Shown piece by piece: positions 16,615-27,026 of a DNA stretch of 64,000 nt. The stretch comes from Paracholeplasma vituli (lineage in GTDB: Bacteria; Bacillota_I; Bacilli_A; Acholeplasmatales; UBA5453). Location of the stretch: positions 1 through 64,000 of the forward strand of contig NZ_JAOEGN010000009.1 in assembly GCF_025446935.1 (NCBI RefSeq), given 5' to 3'. The first letter of the stretch is position 1; each line of letters starts with the position of its first letter. The position numbers and the translations under genes were made by a program. Below the pieces are notes generated by a model. That model made no database searches. It saw nothing but the letters and a program-made list of their open reading frames with translations, and was not told where the DNA came from.

Positions 16615-19600
16615 TTAAATCTCAAATCCACCCTCATAGATGAATCTTCTTAATAATCCATCTAGTTTAATATGGACTTTTGGAATGGATAGTTTATTAC
16701 CATCTTTCGATTCAAAATACTCTCTCGCTTTAACAATATCTACACTGTTTTTTAAGTCGTCAAATCTACCAAATTCATTAATTGAGGTTGCAGTTACTTT
16801 AATACTCAAAAGATACCTCAATTTAGATTCGTCTAAACCTAAGAGTGCAGCACATTTAGAAATCTGATCATTTTTTGCATTCACTTGATACTCAGTAATG
16901 TAGTCCCTTAATGTTTTTCCGTGGGATAATTTTACATCACCACGTTCAATATCTCTAAGAAATATCGATGCATATTTTTGTTCATCCTGAGTTAAAGTCG
17001 AAAATGTACTATGTAGCTCATTTAATGTTTTTTCAATCTCCAATGGATTTCCACCATCTAATGCTTTTCTAAACTTTTCGAATTTAGAATTCATGTAATT
17101 CGTATCAATAAGTCCTGTGTTAATTTCAGTTAAGTATCCTTGTAGTTCATATGGAACATCATCTGATTTATTCTTTTCACTGAGAGGAAGTTCTTTGTAT
17201 CTAAGTGCTAAGGTGAGATAGTCATTTTCATTGAAGTAAATAGCACTGTCTTCTTTTATAATAAAATCAACTTCTTCAACATTACTCCATTGAAATCCTT
17301 GAATTTTCGCCGCTTCTAGAGATTCATTGAACTGTCTAAAAAGTTTTGAAAACTTTGCTTTAGTTGCAATATCTTCAGGTAATCTAGCAAAATCAATGGT
17401 TTCATTCACCTTGAATAAACCCTCTATTTCCTTATAGACTGCGTTTAAGCGGTCGAGATTATCTTTTATCTTTGGTACGAACAATCCCAATGGTTTGTCC
17501 CCAGAATAAAGCTTAATCGCTGCTTCAATGTTCTTTTCCATTGTATGTGGTTTTCTGTAATACTTAATTGTTCCAAATGGTTTATCTGGTCCGAATAGGC
17601 GGTTAGTTCTGGAAAATGCTTGAATCACATGCTCATATTTAAGAACCTTATCCAAGTATAGTGTGTTAATCCATTTAGAATCAAATCCAGTGAGCATCTG
17701 ATCAACTACTATTAGCAAATCTATTTGTTTCTCGGGAGTTCTTTCAATACCTATGTACGGTTTTTTATGGGCAAGTCTTGCTGCTACATTTTTCTTGTAT
17801 AAGTCCCAATTACCAAGAGAGTAATTCATGCCATATCTAGCATTATAATCTTCCAATAATTCGACCAAACCATCTTCTTTAAATGCTGTTCCATCATTAT
17901 TATCGATAGATGGATCAAACAAACAAGCAACTTTTATATAATTAGCTTGAGACTTGAAAAGTCTATAATATTGAATTGCTTCCTTGATGCTACTGGTTGC
18001 TAGTATTGAATGGAATTTAGCATTTCTACTCAGTGTAATCCAATTGGATATGATGTCTTGGACAACCATCTGATGATGAATCTCATGATCATATTGAGAA
18101 TTAGGAATATAGTCTTCTATGCCTCTAGTATAATTTCTATTTTCATCATAAAATCCCGCCATTGGTGTATCATTAATGAACTCATAATATTTATCACGCT
18201 TCGTTGTATCTGCAAGAGCATCAGCTTCACTAATTGCTTTAGCCTTTTCTAAAGCGACAATTTTCTTTAAGTCGATATCTTTAAATGTTAATATTTTATA
18301 TGGATCAAACCCAAGAACATTCTTATCCCTGATACCATCTGCTATACTGTAGCGATGTAATTCGTTACCAAAAACATCGGCTGTAGTCGAATCATTTCTG
18401 ACGTTTTCATCATGAATTGGTGTTCCTGTAAAACCGAAGAAGATTGCATGAGGAAATGTAGTTTTAATTTGGTATAACATATCACCAAACACTGAACGAT
18501 GTGCTTCATCTACGATAAATACGATTCTTTTTGACTTCATCAATTCAATGTCTCTAGCCTTTAATCCATCATCTTCTTCGTTGATTCGGCTCATTTTTTG
18601 AATAGAGGTTACAATTAATGTATTTGAAGGATCATTGCTTTTGAGTTTGGTGACCAATACATTGGTATTTTCAGTGGCTTGAACATCCTCGTTCTCGTTG
18701 GCAAAGTTTTTATACTCAGTTAATGACTGTGTGCCAAGCTCAATTCTATCCACCAGGAAAATCACTTTATCAGCATCCTTTGATGATGATATCAATTGAG
18801 CCGACTTAAAACTGGTCATGGTTTTACCAGACCCTGTTGTATGCCATATGTACCCACCTAAATTATTCTTCGCTGTCCAATCTGTTTTAGATACTTTATC
18901 AGAAATCGCATATGCTGCATAATACTGATAACTTCTCATCACTTTAAGCAAGCCATCTGTATTATCAGCAACCGTATAGAAACCAATCAGTTGGTGAGCC
19001 ATGGGTATGGAGAGTAATTTAGCTGTTACTTCTTTCCAATCATTGATTGGGTCATTGTTAAAGTTGGCCCAATGAAAATAGAAGTTAGGATTAAACTTAT
19101 TGTCTTCTCCAGGGTTTGAAAAATACAATGTTTCTTCAGGTGTCATAGCAACAAATATCTGAATTAATGAAAATATCCCTCTGAATGCTCCTTCGCGGGC
19201 ATACTTCTCGATTTGATTAGCCGCTTGTGAGACCGGAATACCTGATTTTTTAAGTTCGATATGAATGACCGGCATACCATTAATTAATAGTAATAAATCG
19301 CCTCTTCTGTCATTCATTAAACCCAATGTTTTAAACTTGGGTTGGCTGACAATTTGATATTTGCTAGAACCAGCAGCAATCTCCATACGGTCATAAATCT
19401 TTAAACTGATCTCTTTACCATAATGAAGTTTGTCGTTTGGATTATCTCTTTTGATCGAAACCGTCTTACCATTGATGAATCCATTCAACTTTAGTGGTGT
19501 TCTCAAAGACCTGATTTGTTCAAGAATTTGTTGCATCTCAGAGTCTGTTAATGGTTGATTGTTAAGGCGATCTATTTCTCTATTATTTGTAAAAAGGATA

Positions 19601-19722
19601 TTAGCCCAATTTTTTAATAAATCTTCCTCAGTTGGATTTTTGATAATTTCCTTTTCCCAGCCATATTGAGATAACACTGAAATGAGTTCTTTCTCAAAGT
19701 GTAATTCATTATCATATGTCAT
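16615..19722 (-). CDS. hsdR: Type I restriction enzyme, R subunit
   Basis: Motor and nuclease subunit that pulls and cuts unmodified DNA. The N-terminal nuclease domain has RGDLLLL and HIELKKSG (D and ExK). Two helicase lobes follow, with Walker A TTGSGKT, the box VDEAHR, FTGTP and the late QAFSRTNR motif; the C-terminal 250 residues are helical and should dock on the methylase. 1035 residues is normal. It is last in the operon XRE - hsdM - hsdS - hsdR, 15 bases after hsdS. No broken motif is seen. Confidence 0.94.
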   Translation of the reverse strand: MTYDNELHFEKELISVLSQYGWEKEIIKNPTEEDLLKNWANILFTNNREIDRLNNQPLTDSEMQQILEQIRSLRTPLKLNGFINGKTVSIKRDNPNDKLHYGKEISLKIYDRMEIAAGSSKYQIVSQPKFKTLGLMNDRRGDLLLLINGMPVIHIELKKSGIPVSQAANQIEKYAREGAFRGIFSLIQIFVAMTPEETLYFSNPGEDNKFNPNFYFHWANFNNDPINDWKEVTAKLLSIPMAHQLIGFYTVADNTDGLLKVMRSYQYYAAYAISDKVSKTDWTAKNNLGGYIWHTTGSGKTMTSFKSAQLISSSKDADKVIFLVDRIELGTQSLTEYKNFANENEDVQATENTNVLVTKLKSNDPSNTLIVTSIQKMSRINEEDDGLKARDIELMKSKRIVFIVDEAHRSVFGDMLYQIKTTFPHAIFFGFTGTPIHDENVRNDSTTADVFGNELHRYSIADGIRDKNVLGFDPYKILTFKDIDLKKIVALEKAKAISEADALADTTKRDKYYEFINDTPMAGFYDENRNYTRGIEDYIPNSQYDHEIHHQMVVQDIISNWITLSRNAKFHSILATSSIKEAIQYYRLFKSQANYIKVACLFDPSIDNNDGTAFKEDGLVELLEDYNARYGMNYSLGNWDLYKKNVAARLAHKKPYIGIERTPEKQIDLLIVVDQMLTGFDSKWINTLYLDKVLKYEHVIQAFSRTNRLFGPDKPFGTIKYYRKPHTMEKNIEAAIKLYSGDKPLGLFVPKIKDNLDRLNAVYKEIEGLFKVNETIDFARLPEDIATKAKFSKLFRQFNESLEAAKIQGFQWSNVEEVDFIIKEDSAIYFNENDYLTLALRYKELPLSEKNKSDDVPYELQGYLTEINTGLIDTNYMNSKFEKFRKALDGGNPLEIEKTLNELHSTFSTLTQDEQKYASIFLRDIERGDVKLSHGKTLRDYITEYQVNAKNDQISKCAALLGLDESKLRYLLSIKVTATSINEFGRFDDLKNSVDIVKAREYFESKDGNKLSIPKVHIKLDGLLRRFIYEGGFEI

Positions 19723-19737
19723 ATGACTACATCCTTT

Positions 19738-20928
19738 CTAAACAAACATCTTTTGTAGTAGTGCTTTTTTTATGTTTTGGAGCATTTCATACTTACACTG
19801 ATGAAGGGTGATAAGTGTGTTTAAATTATCTAGTACATTAGTAATGAGAACCTGTTCATTAAAAGAAGGCATCTCGATTTTCATGTCAGTAATCATCTCT
19901 AAACGTACTGAATCCACAGAAGATTTAGCTGTCATCGACATAACTCGTTGATAAAAATGATTAGAAAAGTAATAGTAGAAATACTTTGCTGAAACTCCTT
20001 CAGCAAAATCAAACATCCTATAAACACGCTGATGAAGGTCGTATTTTCCAGAAACATAATGATGTACTTTACCTGTACCTACCCCATCACCAACAGTGAG
20101 TACAGCTTCCTCATCATATAGATATCTATTACTTCTTTCAATAATTGGTGAACGCACATAAAAAGGATAATTTCCTTCATCACTTCTGTCCTGTGTGTTA
20201 CTCTTACCAGTTGAAATTGAACAAACACTCATTACTTTACGCTGTTCCCAAGCGTCAGTAAATCCTTTAAAACGTATTTTAGGAACTAATTCACCATTTT
20301 TCGGAAACATTTTATCAAGTAGAGCTTTCTTAGTATTGACCAACTTATCATACTTACGCTGATGAAGAGTGATAAGTTGGTCTATGCTATCAAAAAATGA
20401 TCCAATTCTTTGTTGTTCATCAGAGTTTATAGTAGTGTTGAACATCATTTTCTTAAAATTACCAGTTGTTATTTGATTTATCGTTGCACCAAGATTTTTA
20501 TCTATTTCACTTTGAAATTGTCTAGTGTCAAGTAATGATTTGATATATTTTGATTGACTTGCTCTTACTCCAGTCATAAATGCACCAATAACAGTATTAG
20601 GCATTTGTTGCTTTACTAGAGCGTTTTTTCCAATCAGATTTTTAGAACCATTTCTTACAACAACAATAATATCACCTAATCTAACATTGTCGGAGTTCAC
20701 TACACTAGGTTGAACATAAACATTGTCATTAAAAGTAATTTGTCCTTCCTGAACATTCGAGGATCTTAAAACAAGAGTTCCATGTTCATCAGTAATATCT
20801 AACGGAGAGTATGTTAACCCAGTATAAAAATCTACCAAGTCTCCAAATTCACACTGTTCCCAAGTATCAGTAAATCCCTTGAATCTTAATAAGGGTCTAT
20901 TATTTGTGTTCTCCATGTCAATCACCAT
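19738..20928 (-). CDS. hsdS: Type I restriction enzyme, specificity subunit
   Basis: Reads the DNA target for both methylation and cutting. Two target-recognition domains are each introduced by RFKGFTDxWEQ (about 14-26 and 217-230). Each is followed by a conserved coiled helix, QLITLHQRKYDKL and TLITLHQCKYEML, with ALLDKMF and ALLQKMF endings. The two halves are therefore true repeats, and the site should be two-part. The ATG at 20928 overlaps the hsdM stop by 11 bases; a second ATG (MENTNN) at 20916 is also possible. 396 residues, full length. The long internal repeats could allow half-swapping with other hsdS genes, but none is in this window. Confidence 0.93.
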   Translation of the reverse strand: MVIDMENTNNRPLLRFKGFTDTWEQCEFGDLVDFYTGLTYSPLDITDEHGTLVLRSSNVQEGQITFNDNVYVQPSVVNSDNVRLGDIIVVVRNGSKNLIGKNALVKQQMPNTVIGAFMTGVRASQSKYIKSLLDTRQFQSEIDKNLGATINQITTGNFKKMMFNTTINSDEQQRIGSFFDSIDQLITLHQRKYDKLVNTKKALLDKMFPKNGELVPKIRFKGFTDAWEQRKVMSVCSISTGKSNTQDRSDEGNYPFYVRSPIIERSNRYLYDEEAVLTVGDGVGTGKVHHYVSGKYDLHQRVYRMFDFAEGVSAKYFYYYFSNHFYQRVMSMTAKSSVDSVRLEMITDMKIEMPSFNEQVLITNVLDNLNTLITLHQCKYEMLQNIKKALLQKMFV

Positions 20929-23485
20929 GTAATAGTGATCTTAATTCACTTAAACCTTTCATATCAAAATCATCACCTTCAAGATCGTCAATTAGTGACA
21001 ATAACATGTTTTGATTTTGCTTGATTCCACTAGTAATTTCTGAGAATGTAGTTAAGTATTTATCATTAAGCATTTTGACCTTTGTTGATATGTAATTAAT
21101 GATTTCGTTGGGCAATTTGCTGATTGATTCAACAATTGGTGTTATCCATTTATGTTTTAGTAAATCAAGTGCTTGATTATTGGTTAATGACTCTATCGTT
21201 AGTTTGGTTTTTTGATCAAGTTCATCTCTTTCATTATTGATTTCTCGTTTTAGAGTCTTTTCCTTATTATTCAAATCAACATATTTAATTAGTCTTGCTT
21301 TAAATGATTCTTCATCGGATGGATTATCATCTAACTCTTTGATCAAGTTTTTCACTTTTTTGCTATCAAATGAATCTCCATCATCTACAAACGATAATTC
21401 TTTTTCTTCTTCAGATAATGATTCTATTATTTCTTGTTGTGCAGAAACGATTTCGTTTAATCTATTTTCCTTCGTTGAAAGACTACTTAATTCATTGAAA
21501 AGTATTTTCGTCTGTACCAATGTAAAAGGAATCACTCTCCCCACATAACCATCTTGAATTTCTATTTCCTTATTGTCTTTTTTCTTGATAATCATGTTTG
21601 GATCTACTTTTTTAACAGCGTCAAAACCCTCTGACTGAATGATTTCTAGATCAATAGATATCTTTACCCATTCATCTGCAAGTGCTTGGTATGCTTTATA
21701 CTTATCAAGTAGATCAAGTGGCTCTATTCTCTCAAAAATCTCTTTACTGATTTCTTGTTGTTCCATAGGTATATTAAGAGACATCATGTTATTGATCAGT
21801 CTATTCTCCATAAACAGATTAAAATCCCCAAAATGACTGTTGAATGATTTTAAAAAGGACTTGACCTCTTGGTTATTTAGAATGATTTTTTTAATGTCAG
21901 CATCCTTAATTGATACATATGATTCATTGATGTCATCAAAAAGCTCTCTCTTAAGTGATGGAAATGCCTTCCAATACTTTTCTAAGCTGTCTATTTCAGA
22001 CTCGGGAATGCCACCAAACATTAATGAGTAGATATCCCATGGTTCTGATGGTTCTGAGGAATCCACATATCTTGGAATGTTTAAGTTATAATCATTCTTA
22101 CGAATTTCTTCGATACTTACAACTCGTGAGAACTTATCTATTGATTCTCGATGAATAACTGCATCTGTAATTTTCTTAATGTCAGAAGCTCGTAATTGGT
22201 TTTTATTCCCAACTTTAGTGAAGCCTTTAGAAGCATCAATAATCAATACATCATTGGATTTTTTACTTGTTCTTTTCAAAACCATGATGATGGTAGGAAT
22301 ACCTGTCCCAAAGAAGATATTAGCTGGTAACCCAATTATCGCATCGATATGATTCTTCTCAATTAAGTTCTTTCTAATTTCACCTTCTTCACCACCTCTA
22401 AACAATACGCCGTGCGGTAAAACAATGGTCATGATACCATCAGGTTTAATATGAAACAAATCGTGTAATAAAAAAGCGTAATCTGCTTTTGATTTAGGTG
22501 CTAAACCAAATTCTGCATATCTAGGATCGGACTCTTTATGGTCTCTATTCCAGTTTTGTGAATAAGGCGGATTAGATACGACTGCATCTACATACAGTGG
22601 GTCATAAGTACCTTGGGGATCTGTTTCATCAAAATAAGGCCAGTCATTTTCTAGAGTATCTGCGTTTCGTGTAACAATATTATCTGGCAAAATACCACGC
22701 ATGACTAAGTTCATACGTGTAAGGTTGTACGTATTTTCTTTTAATTCTTGTGCATAATACTTAATGTTGTTTTTATTGGTCATATGCTTAGCTATAGAAT
22801 GACCAATATTGATTAATAAAGATCCCGATCCACTGGTTGGGTCATATATTTTAATCTCTTCTTTATCTTTAAGATGATCTGCGACTATCTCAGACATTAA
22901 CAGGGATACTTCATGAGGTGTATAGAATTCACCAGCTTTTTTACCTGCATTGACAGCAAAATTACTAATCAAATATTCATAGATAAAACCTAATATGTCA
23001 TAATCTTGTTTACCATTCATAGGTATGATATTTAAGAGTTGAATTAAATCTCTAATGGCTTTTGTTTGTTCAGCTGCTGAACCACCCAATTTATTCAAAC
23101 CAGTTTCAAGTGTGTTAAATACTTTTTCGAATACCTTTTTGTGTGATGCATTAATCAACCGACTGAATGCACTTAACCCATCTCTTACATCACTCACATC
23201 AAAATCTTGTCCTTTTTCGATCCAAGTAGAAAATAGGTCCTTATATGAAATAAAATACCCAACGTTATTTTGAATGAATTTTACAGATTCAATATCTTCG
23301 TCTGTAAGTTGTTGGATATCGTCCTCACTATATCCTTTTTCCTTAAGAAACTTAATCTCTTTGTCTGATAAAAACTTGTAAAACATGAATCCCAAAATAT
23401 AGTCTTTATAATCACCTGCATCGATCTTGGAACGCATTTTGTTAGCTGTTTCCCAAATTTTTGATGCCAATTGTTGTTTATTCAT
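20918..23485 (-). CDS. hsdM: Type I restriction enzyme, methyltransferase subunit (long form)
   Basis: Adenine-N6 DNA methylase. An N-terminal helical HsdM domain (about 1-150) is followed by the methylase core with DPTSGSGSLL (cofactor motif I) and SNPPYSQNW (catalytic NPPY). At 855 residues it is much longer than the usual 500-550. The extra 330 or so residues at the C-terminus are charged and helical, with EEKELSF and repeated Lys/Glu/Asp stretches suggesting coiled coil. Long HsdM forms are known in Firmicutes. It begins four bases after the XRE gene and overlaps hsdS. Confidence 0.93.
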   Translation of the reverse strand: MNKQQLASKIWETANKMRSKIDAGDYKDYILGFMFYKFLSDKEIKFLKEKGYSEDDIQQLTDEDIESVKFIQNNVGYFISYKDLFSTWIEKGQDFDVSDVRDGLSAFSRLINASHKKVFEKVFNTLETGLNKLGGSAAEQTKAIRDLIQLLNIIPMNGKQDYDILGFIYEYLISNFAVNAGKKAGEFYTPHEVSLLMSEIVADHLKDKEEIKIYDPTSGSGSLLINIGHSIAKHMTNKNNIKYYAQELKENTYNLTRMNLVMRGILPDNIVTRNADTLENDWPYFDETDPQGTYDPLYVDAVVSNPPYSQNWNRDHKESDPRYAEFGLAPKSKADYAFLLHDLFHIKPDGIMTIVLPHGVLFRGGEEGEIRKNLIEKNHIDAIIGLPANIFFGTGIPTIIMVLKRTSKKSNDVLIIDASKGFTKVGNKNQLRASDIKKITDAVIHRESIDKFSRVVSIEEIRKNDYNLNIPRYVDSSEPSEPWDIYSLMFGGIPESEIDSLEKYWKAFPSLKRELFDDINESYVSIKDADIKKIILNNQEVKSFLKSFNSHFGDFNLFMENRLINNMMSLNIPMEQQEISKEIFERIEPLDLLDKYKAYQALADEWVKISIDLEIIQSEGFDAVKKVDPNMIIKKKDNKEIEIQDGYVGRVIPFTLVQTKILFNELSSLSTKENRLNEIVSAQQEIIESLSEEEKELSFVDDGDSFDSKKVKNLIKELDDNPSDEESFKARLIKYVDLNNKEKTLKREINNERDELDQKTKLTIESLTNNQALDLLKHKWITPIVESISKLPNEIINYISTKVKMLNDKYLTTFSEITSGIKQNQNMLLSLIDDLEGDDFDMKGLSELRSLLHGD

Positions 23486-23489
23486 CTTG

Positions 23490-23675
23490 TCATTCTCCTA
23501 TGCCGTTTTCTTTAAATAATTGTGCCAGTTTTCTTTTTTCTTTCATAGTTGGTTCAAACTTACCGTTTTCCCACCTATTTACAGTTATAAAAGATACACT
23601 TAAAAGGACAGATAATTCTTTTTGTGTAATTAACATAACCTCTCTTAGTTTTTTTATTCTTTGAGCGTAAGTCAT
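23490..23675 (-). CDS. XRE-family controller of the restriction operon
   Basis: Helix-turn-helix repressor of about 61 residues, with KLREVMLITQKELSVLLSVS and RWENGKFEP, the canonical Xre/Cro pattern. The frame starts at 23696, but AAGGGAG lies between that ATG and the one at 23675 and serves the latter. It is first in the operon, four bases before hsdM, a place typical of restriction controller proteins that delay or balance enzyme expression. An inverted repeat in the promoter is its probable operator. Confidence 0.85.
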   Translation of the reverse strand: MTYAQRIKKLREVMLITQKELSVLLSVSFITVNRWENGKFEPTMKEKRKLAQLFKENGIGE

Positions 23676-23708
23676 ATAATCGAACTCCCTTAACATCTTG
23701 TTATCACT

Positions 23709-23731
23709 ATTATAACATCTTATATAAAGAT
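23709..23731 (-). promoter_or_regulatory. Promoter -10 and candidate operator of the restriction operon
   Basis: Minus-strand -10 TATAAT at 23709-23714. Directly upstream an inverted repeat ATCTT-N5-AAGAT (23717-23731) fills the spacer. A dimeric XRE protein bound there would block RNA polymerase. Confidence 0.6.
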
Positions 23732-23802
23732 TATGAGCGCTGATTTAATTAATCTTTACCACATTTTCTAGCTTATCCATTTCTATCTAAACACATAACT
23801 TC

Positions 23803-23840
23803 ACAAAAAAAAGACCAATTATCAATCGATAATAAGTCTT
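23803..23840 (-). terminator. Terminator of the hamA-hamB operon
   Basis: AAGAC...GTCTT with an inner ATTATC/GATAAT helix, followed on the minus strand by eight T. It lies in the 314-base gap after hamB (23697-24010); apart from this and the restriction promoter, that gap holds nothing I recognise. Confidence 0.8.
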
Positions 23841-24010
23841 AAACTCAATATATTTACCATTTAAATACGTGAACATTAGAGAAATATTACACTTTGTATA
23901 ACATTTTTCCACTAATTAGTTTAATTTATCGTATCTATTCAAAATCAGTTCAACTAAGTATAATATACTCATTGAAACTGCTTATAAAGGATTAAAAAAC
24001 AGTATCAAAT

Positions 24011-26104
24011 CTAAGCTTTTGTTAGATTATTAATGACATATCTAGATAAGAACGATATACCGGAAAAGTATTTATTCTTATAAATATTTAATAATTCTCT
24101 CAATTCTTTTACGTCATTAAAAGTTGAACCTATGTATCGAACTATATGATCAATATCTCTTTCGTAAATTCCTATATTTTGCATCATCTTTTTTTGAATC
24201 GAGTTCACAAAGAAAATATTCTCAATTTTATGAATAAGTTGTTTTTCATAACATTCTATCTCTACTTCTGAAAAATTGGATTTCTCCATGAAAAATTTAA
24301 TAATCTGGGCATGATTATAAAATTGATGTTCTATTTGACCCGATTTCAGTTTGATTATTATCCCAATTAAATCGTTTAATTCTACATAAGGGAAGTATGG
24401 CTTAACTCTTTCAACTATCTGCTTAATCGTAAATCTTCGTGGATCTATAATGTTTGAGATTAAGTTTGTTCTTAATTTATCATCGTAACTAATTTGTGTT
24501 TCACTGATTCGATAAGTTTCTAATAATAACCCTGAATACCCAGAATAATCATCATTCATTAACTTTTTAATGTTTATTTTAATGTTCATTTTCGCAACAT
24601 CAAACCATTCTAGCATTTTTTTACATGTCTCAAATCGAACTCTCGAACCCACCCGTTCTTTGTATTCTTCATGGTTTGTTCTAAGTTTTCCAAAAAATTC
24701 ATTAATATCCTCATCATTTGAAACATCACCGATTTGAATACTAACATCTTTTGTATTTTCTGTAATTTCAAACAATATTGAAACATTTGAATCTTCTTGA
24801 AGATATTCGGGGTCATCTTTGCTTTTTATATAATAAGCAATTCCAATAAGGTGCTTATTAAGTCTCCCTGTCCTTCCGACAAGATTATAAAAATCAAATG
24901 CTGTAAAAAAGTCCTTTCTTTTATCAGAAAGTCTTGATGGTCTTGTAATTATAATATTCTTTGCTGATGTATTTACACCTTCTAGTAAAGTTGAAGTACA
25001 CAATAGTTTGTTAAGATCGCTTTCTTCATCTTCATAATAATCTAATTGTATCATTCTAATGCCTAATGGTAATTGACCGTTGTGCACAAGGTAACCTCTC
25101 TCAATTGCTTTTATGATATACCAATCTTCATGAATTTCATCCTTTGCCCAATCTATAAATTCATACATCTCTTTAGGAATATTATCAACTTTGCTTTTTG
25201 TTGAAACAATTTTTGTTATGTATTTTTTTATTGACGCTGGTGTAGGAAAATATACTAGTGTTTTTTCGTCTACTGGTATTTTAGTTTCCAATAAATCGTC
25301 GCATGCAGTATGTCTATCTTTCTCTCTACTCACTATGATCTTTTCAATTTTATTCACTACTGGTGAATAGTTACTTTTTAAAAATTTAGGTTTTTTTTCA
25401 AGTAGATTTAAGTTTAAAATGTTACTAATAAATGGGGCTAATAGAACATATTTTTTTGAGATTTTGGATAAATGGTAATATGCTAGGTTTAGAATTAAGA
25501 CCCTGTCATCAGACTCATCAATCTTCAGCTTATAAACCTCATCAATTACTAAAAAATCAATATTATCAAAAATTTTATAGTCATTTTCAGCTACAACTTT
25601 GTCGTGTGTTAAAATGAACAAAGTCTTGTGACTCGAATCAATCACCATTTCCTTCTCAATATTAGTGTATACCTTGTATTCTAAAAATGATTTTTTATAG
25701 TTTTTAAGAAACTTTTTCATATATTCATCTGTTAATGCTAGTGTCGGGACAATCAATACTACGGTATGAGGCTGTTTTCTAGCGATATACTCAAATATGC
25801 AGTAAGTCTTTCCAAAACTAGTAGGTGCACTAACAATGAGAGAGTCATATTCATCAATCATTTTGAGTATTTTGGTTTGCTCTGGATGTAGTGATATATC
25901 AGTGTTAATTTTTGATAGTGTAAATGAATTATATATTGATGATTCAATTGTGTAGTGCTGACTATACACAGTCAATCCTAAAGAATACAATTGATCAGCA
26001 TATTGAATTTTTGATTCTGTCAAGTCTGACGATGCATCCATTTTCTCTATTAAAGCATCTCTAACTTCTTTCAAGTTATAATGTGATTTCTGATTCATAT
26101 GCAT
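24011..26104 (-). CDS. hamB: Hachiman-like helicase HamB
   Basis: SF2 DNA helicase of 697 residues. Walker A SAPTSFGKT (about 92-100), the DExx box IDEVYK (about 187-192), and the second lobe ending with LVGRTGRLN. The C-terminal 250 residues are helical and family-specific. It overlaps the hamA-like gene by 29 bases, the two-gene order known for Hachiman, where the HamB helicase senses aberrant DNA and frees the HamA nuclease to destroy DNA in the cell. The assignment rests on the partner as much as on this protein; other DEAD-box defence helicases would look similar alone. Confidence 0.75.
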   Translation of the reverse strand: MHMNQKSHYNLKEVRDALIEKMDASSDLTESKIQYADQLYSLGLTVYSQHYTIESSIYNSFTLSKINTDISLHPEQTKILKMIDEYDSLIVSAPTSFGKTYCIFEYIARKQPHTVVLIVPTLALTDEYMKKFLKNYKKSFLEYKVYTNIEKEMVIDSSHKTLFILTHDKVVAENDYKIFDNIDFLVIDEVYKLKIDESDDRVLILNLAYYHLSKISKKYVLLAPFISNILNLNLLEKKPKFLKSNYSPVVNKIEKIIVSREKDRHTACDDLLETKIPVDEKTLVYFPTPASIKKYITKIVSTKSKVDNIPKEMYEFIDWAKDEIHEDWYIIKAIERGYLVHNGQLPLGIRMIQLDYYEDEESDLNKLLCTSTLLEGVNTSAKNIIITRPSRLSDKRKDFFTAFDFYNLVGRTGRLNKHLIGIAYYIKSKDDPEYLQEDSNVSILFEITENTKDVSIQIGDVSNDEDINEFFGKLRTNHEEYKERVGSRVRFETCKKMLEWFDVAKMNIKINIKKLMNDDYSGYSGLLLETYRISETQISYDDKLRTNLISNIIDPRRFTIKQIVERVKPYFPYVELNDLIGIIIKLKSGQIEHQFYNHAQIIKFFMEKSNFSEVEIECYEKQLIHKIENIFFVNSIQKKMMQNIGIYERDIDHIVRYIGSTFNDVKELRELLNIYKNKYFSGISFLSRYVINNLTKA

Positions 26105-27023
26105 GCACCTTGTCGTTTATTTTCACTGTCAAAAAATCAAGTAGTTCTTTCTTATCAATTATTGGCAAACAAATTACTAGATAAGTAGTCTTTAAGCCGA
26201 AAAAATCTTTTTTATTTATACTTCTATCAAGTTCATGTAGTATGTTTTTTGCATCAAATTCTATACCATTAGAAATGAATATTGGTATCAATATTTCTTT
26301 TATATTTGCATCTGAAATAAACTGCTTAAAATTGAGAGCTAGACCTAGCTCGCTTTCATACTTAGTAGATAGGATATTGGATATGCTTGCTATCTGCTTG
26401 TTACTAATCAGTATAAATTCATTTTCTAACATTTCGTCATAGCCTTTCAAACTCTTATTAATTAGTTTTATACCTGATGAAAGATTTTTAACAAGCTTAG
26501 CTTCGCCAAATGCAAGGAGTTCATTTTTTTCGTCATAGTATAATACATCTATACCATAAGTACTCATATGTGGATTTGTGTTAAGAATAATTTTAGGTAT
26601 TATACACGTAAATTTGAAATATTTCTCAAGGATAATAGATAACAAATACTCTCCGATTTTTCCTACTTTGTCATTTCTAATTAAATGAATTTTATCCTCT
26701 CTTATCGATATCATATCCTCACTATAGAATATTTCAATATCTTCTTTTTCTATTTTTTCAATCAATAGTTCAACTGTATCTTCATCGAGGTACCTTTTTA
26801 AATTTTTATATAATTCAACGTAGTTTTTTCTTTCTGGAGTAAATGGAAAATCATTTCTATAATTAAAGTGTCGAAAAAAAGTACTCTCTGAAAAAAAATA
26901 ATCGAATATGCCTTGATAAAAAACTATTTTATCAGAAATACTTATATGAATAAAGCAACTATTGTCATTGTATTCATGAATATCAAAGCAATCGAAAGAC
27001 TCTTTAAAATAAATAGATTTCAT
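26076..27023 (-). CDS. hamA: Hachiman-like nuclease HamA (DUF1837-type)
   Basis: About 315 residues with a PD-(D/E)XK core: GKIGEYLL (E126), TYGIDVLYYD (D160) and LAFGEAKLV (E175, K177). The block of Gly-Ile-Asp-Val-Leu followed by FGEAK is characteristic of DUF1837, the HamA nuclease of Hachiman. All catalytic residues are present. The frame begins with TTG at 27026, but the ATG at 27023 behind AAAGGGG is the probable start. It is transcribed before hamB and overlaps it, so the two are produced together. A weak promoter (TTGAAC, 17 bases, TATGAA) lies about 40-70 bases upstream. Confidence 0.75.
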   Translation of the reverse strand: MKSIYFKESFDCFDIHEYNDNSCFIHISISDKIVFYQGIFDYFFSESTFFRHFNYRNDFPFTPERKNYVELYKNLKRYLDEDTVELLIEKIEKEDIEIFYSEDMISIREDKIHLIRNDKVGKIGEYLLSIILEKYFKFTCIIPKIILNTNPHMSTYGIDVLYYDEKNELLAFGEAKLVKNLSSGIKLINKSLKGYDEMLENEFILISNKQIASISNILSTKYESELGLALNFKQFISDANIKEILIPIFISNGIEFDAKNILHELDRSINKKDFFGLKTTYLVICLPIIDKKELLDFLTVKINDKVHAYESEITL

Positions 27024-27026
27024 CAA

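Noticed and set aside
24610-24816. 68-codon minus-strand frame inside hamB
   Set aside because: Out-of-frame overlap with conserved helicase sequence and no start signal.
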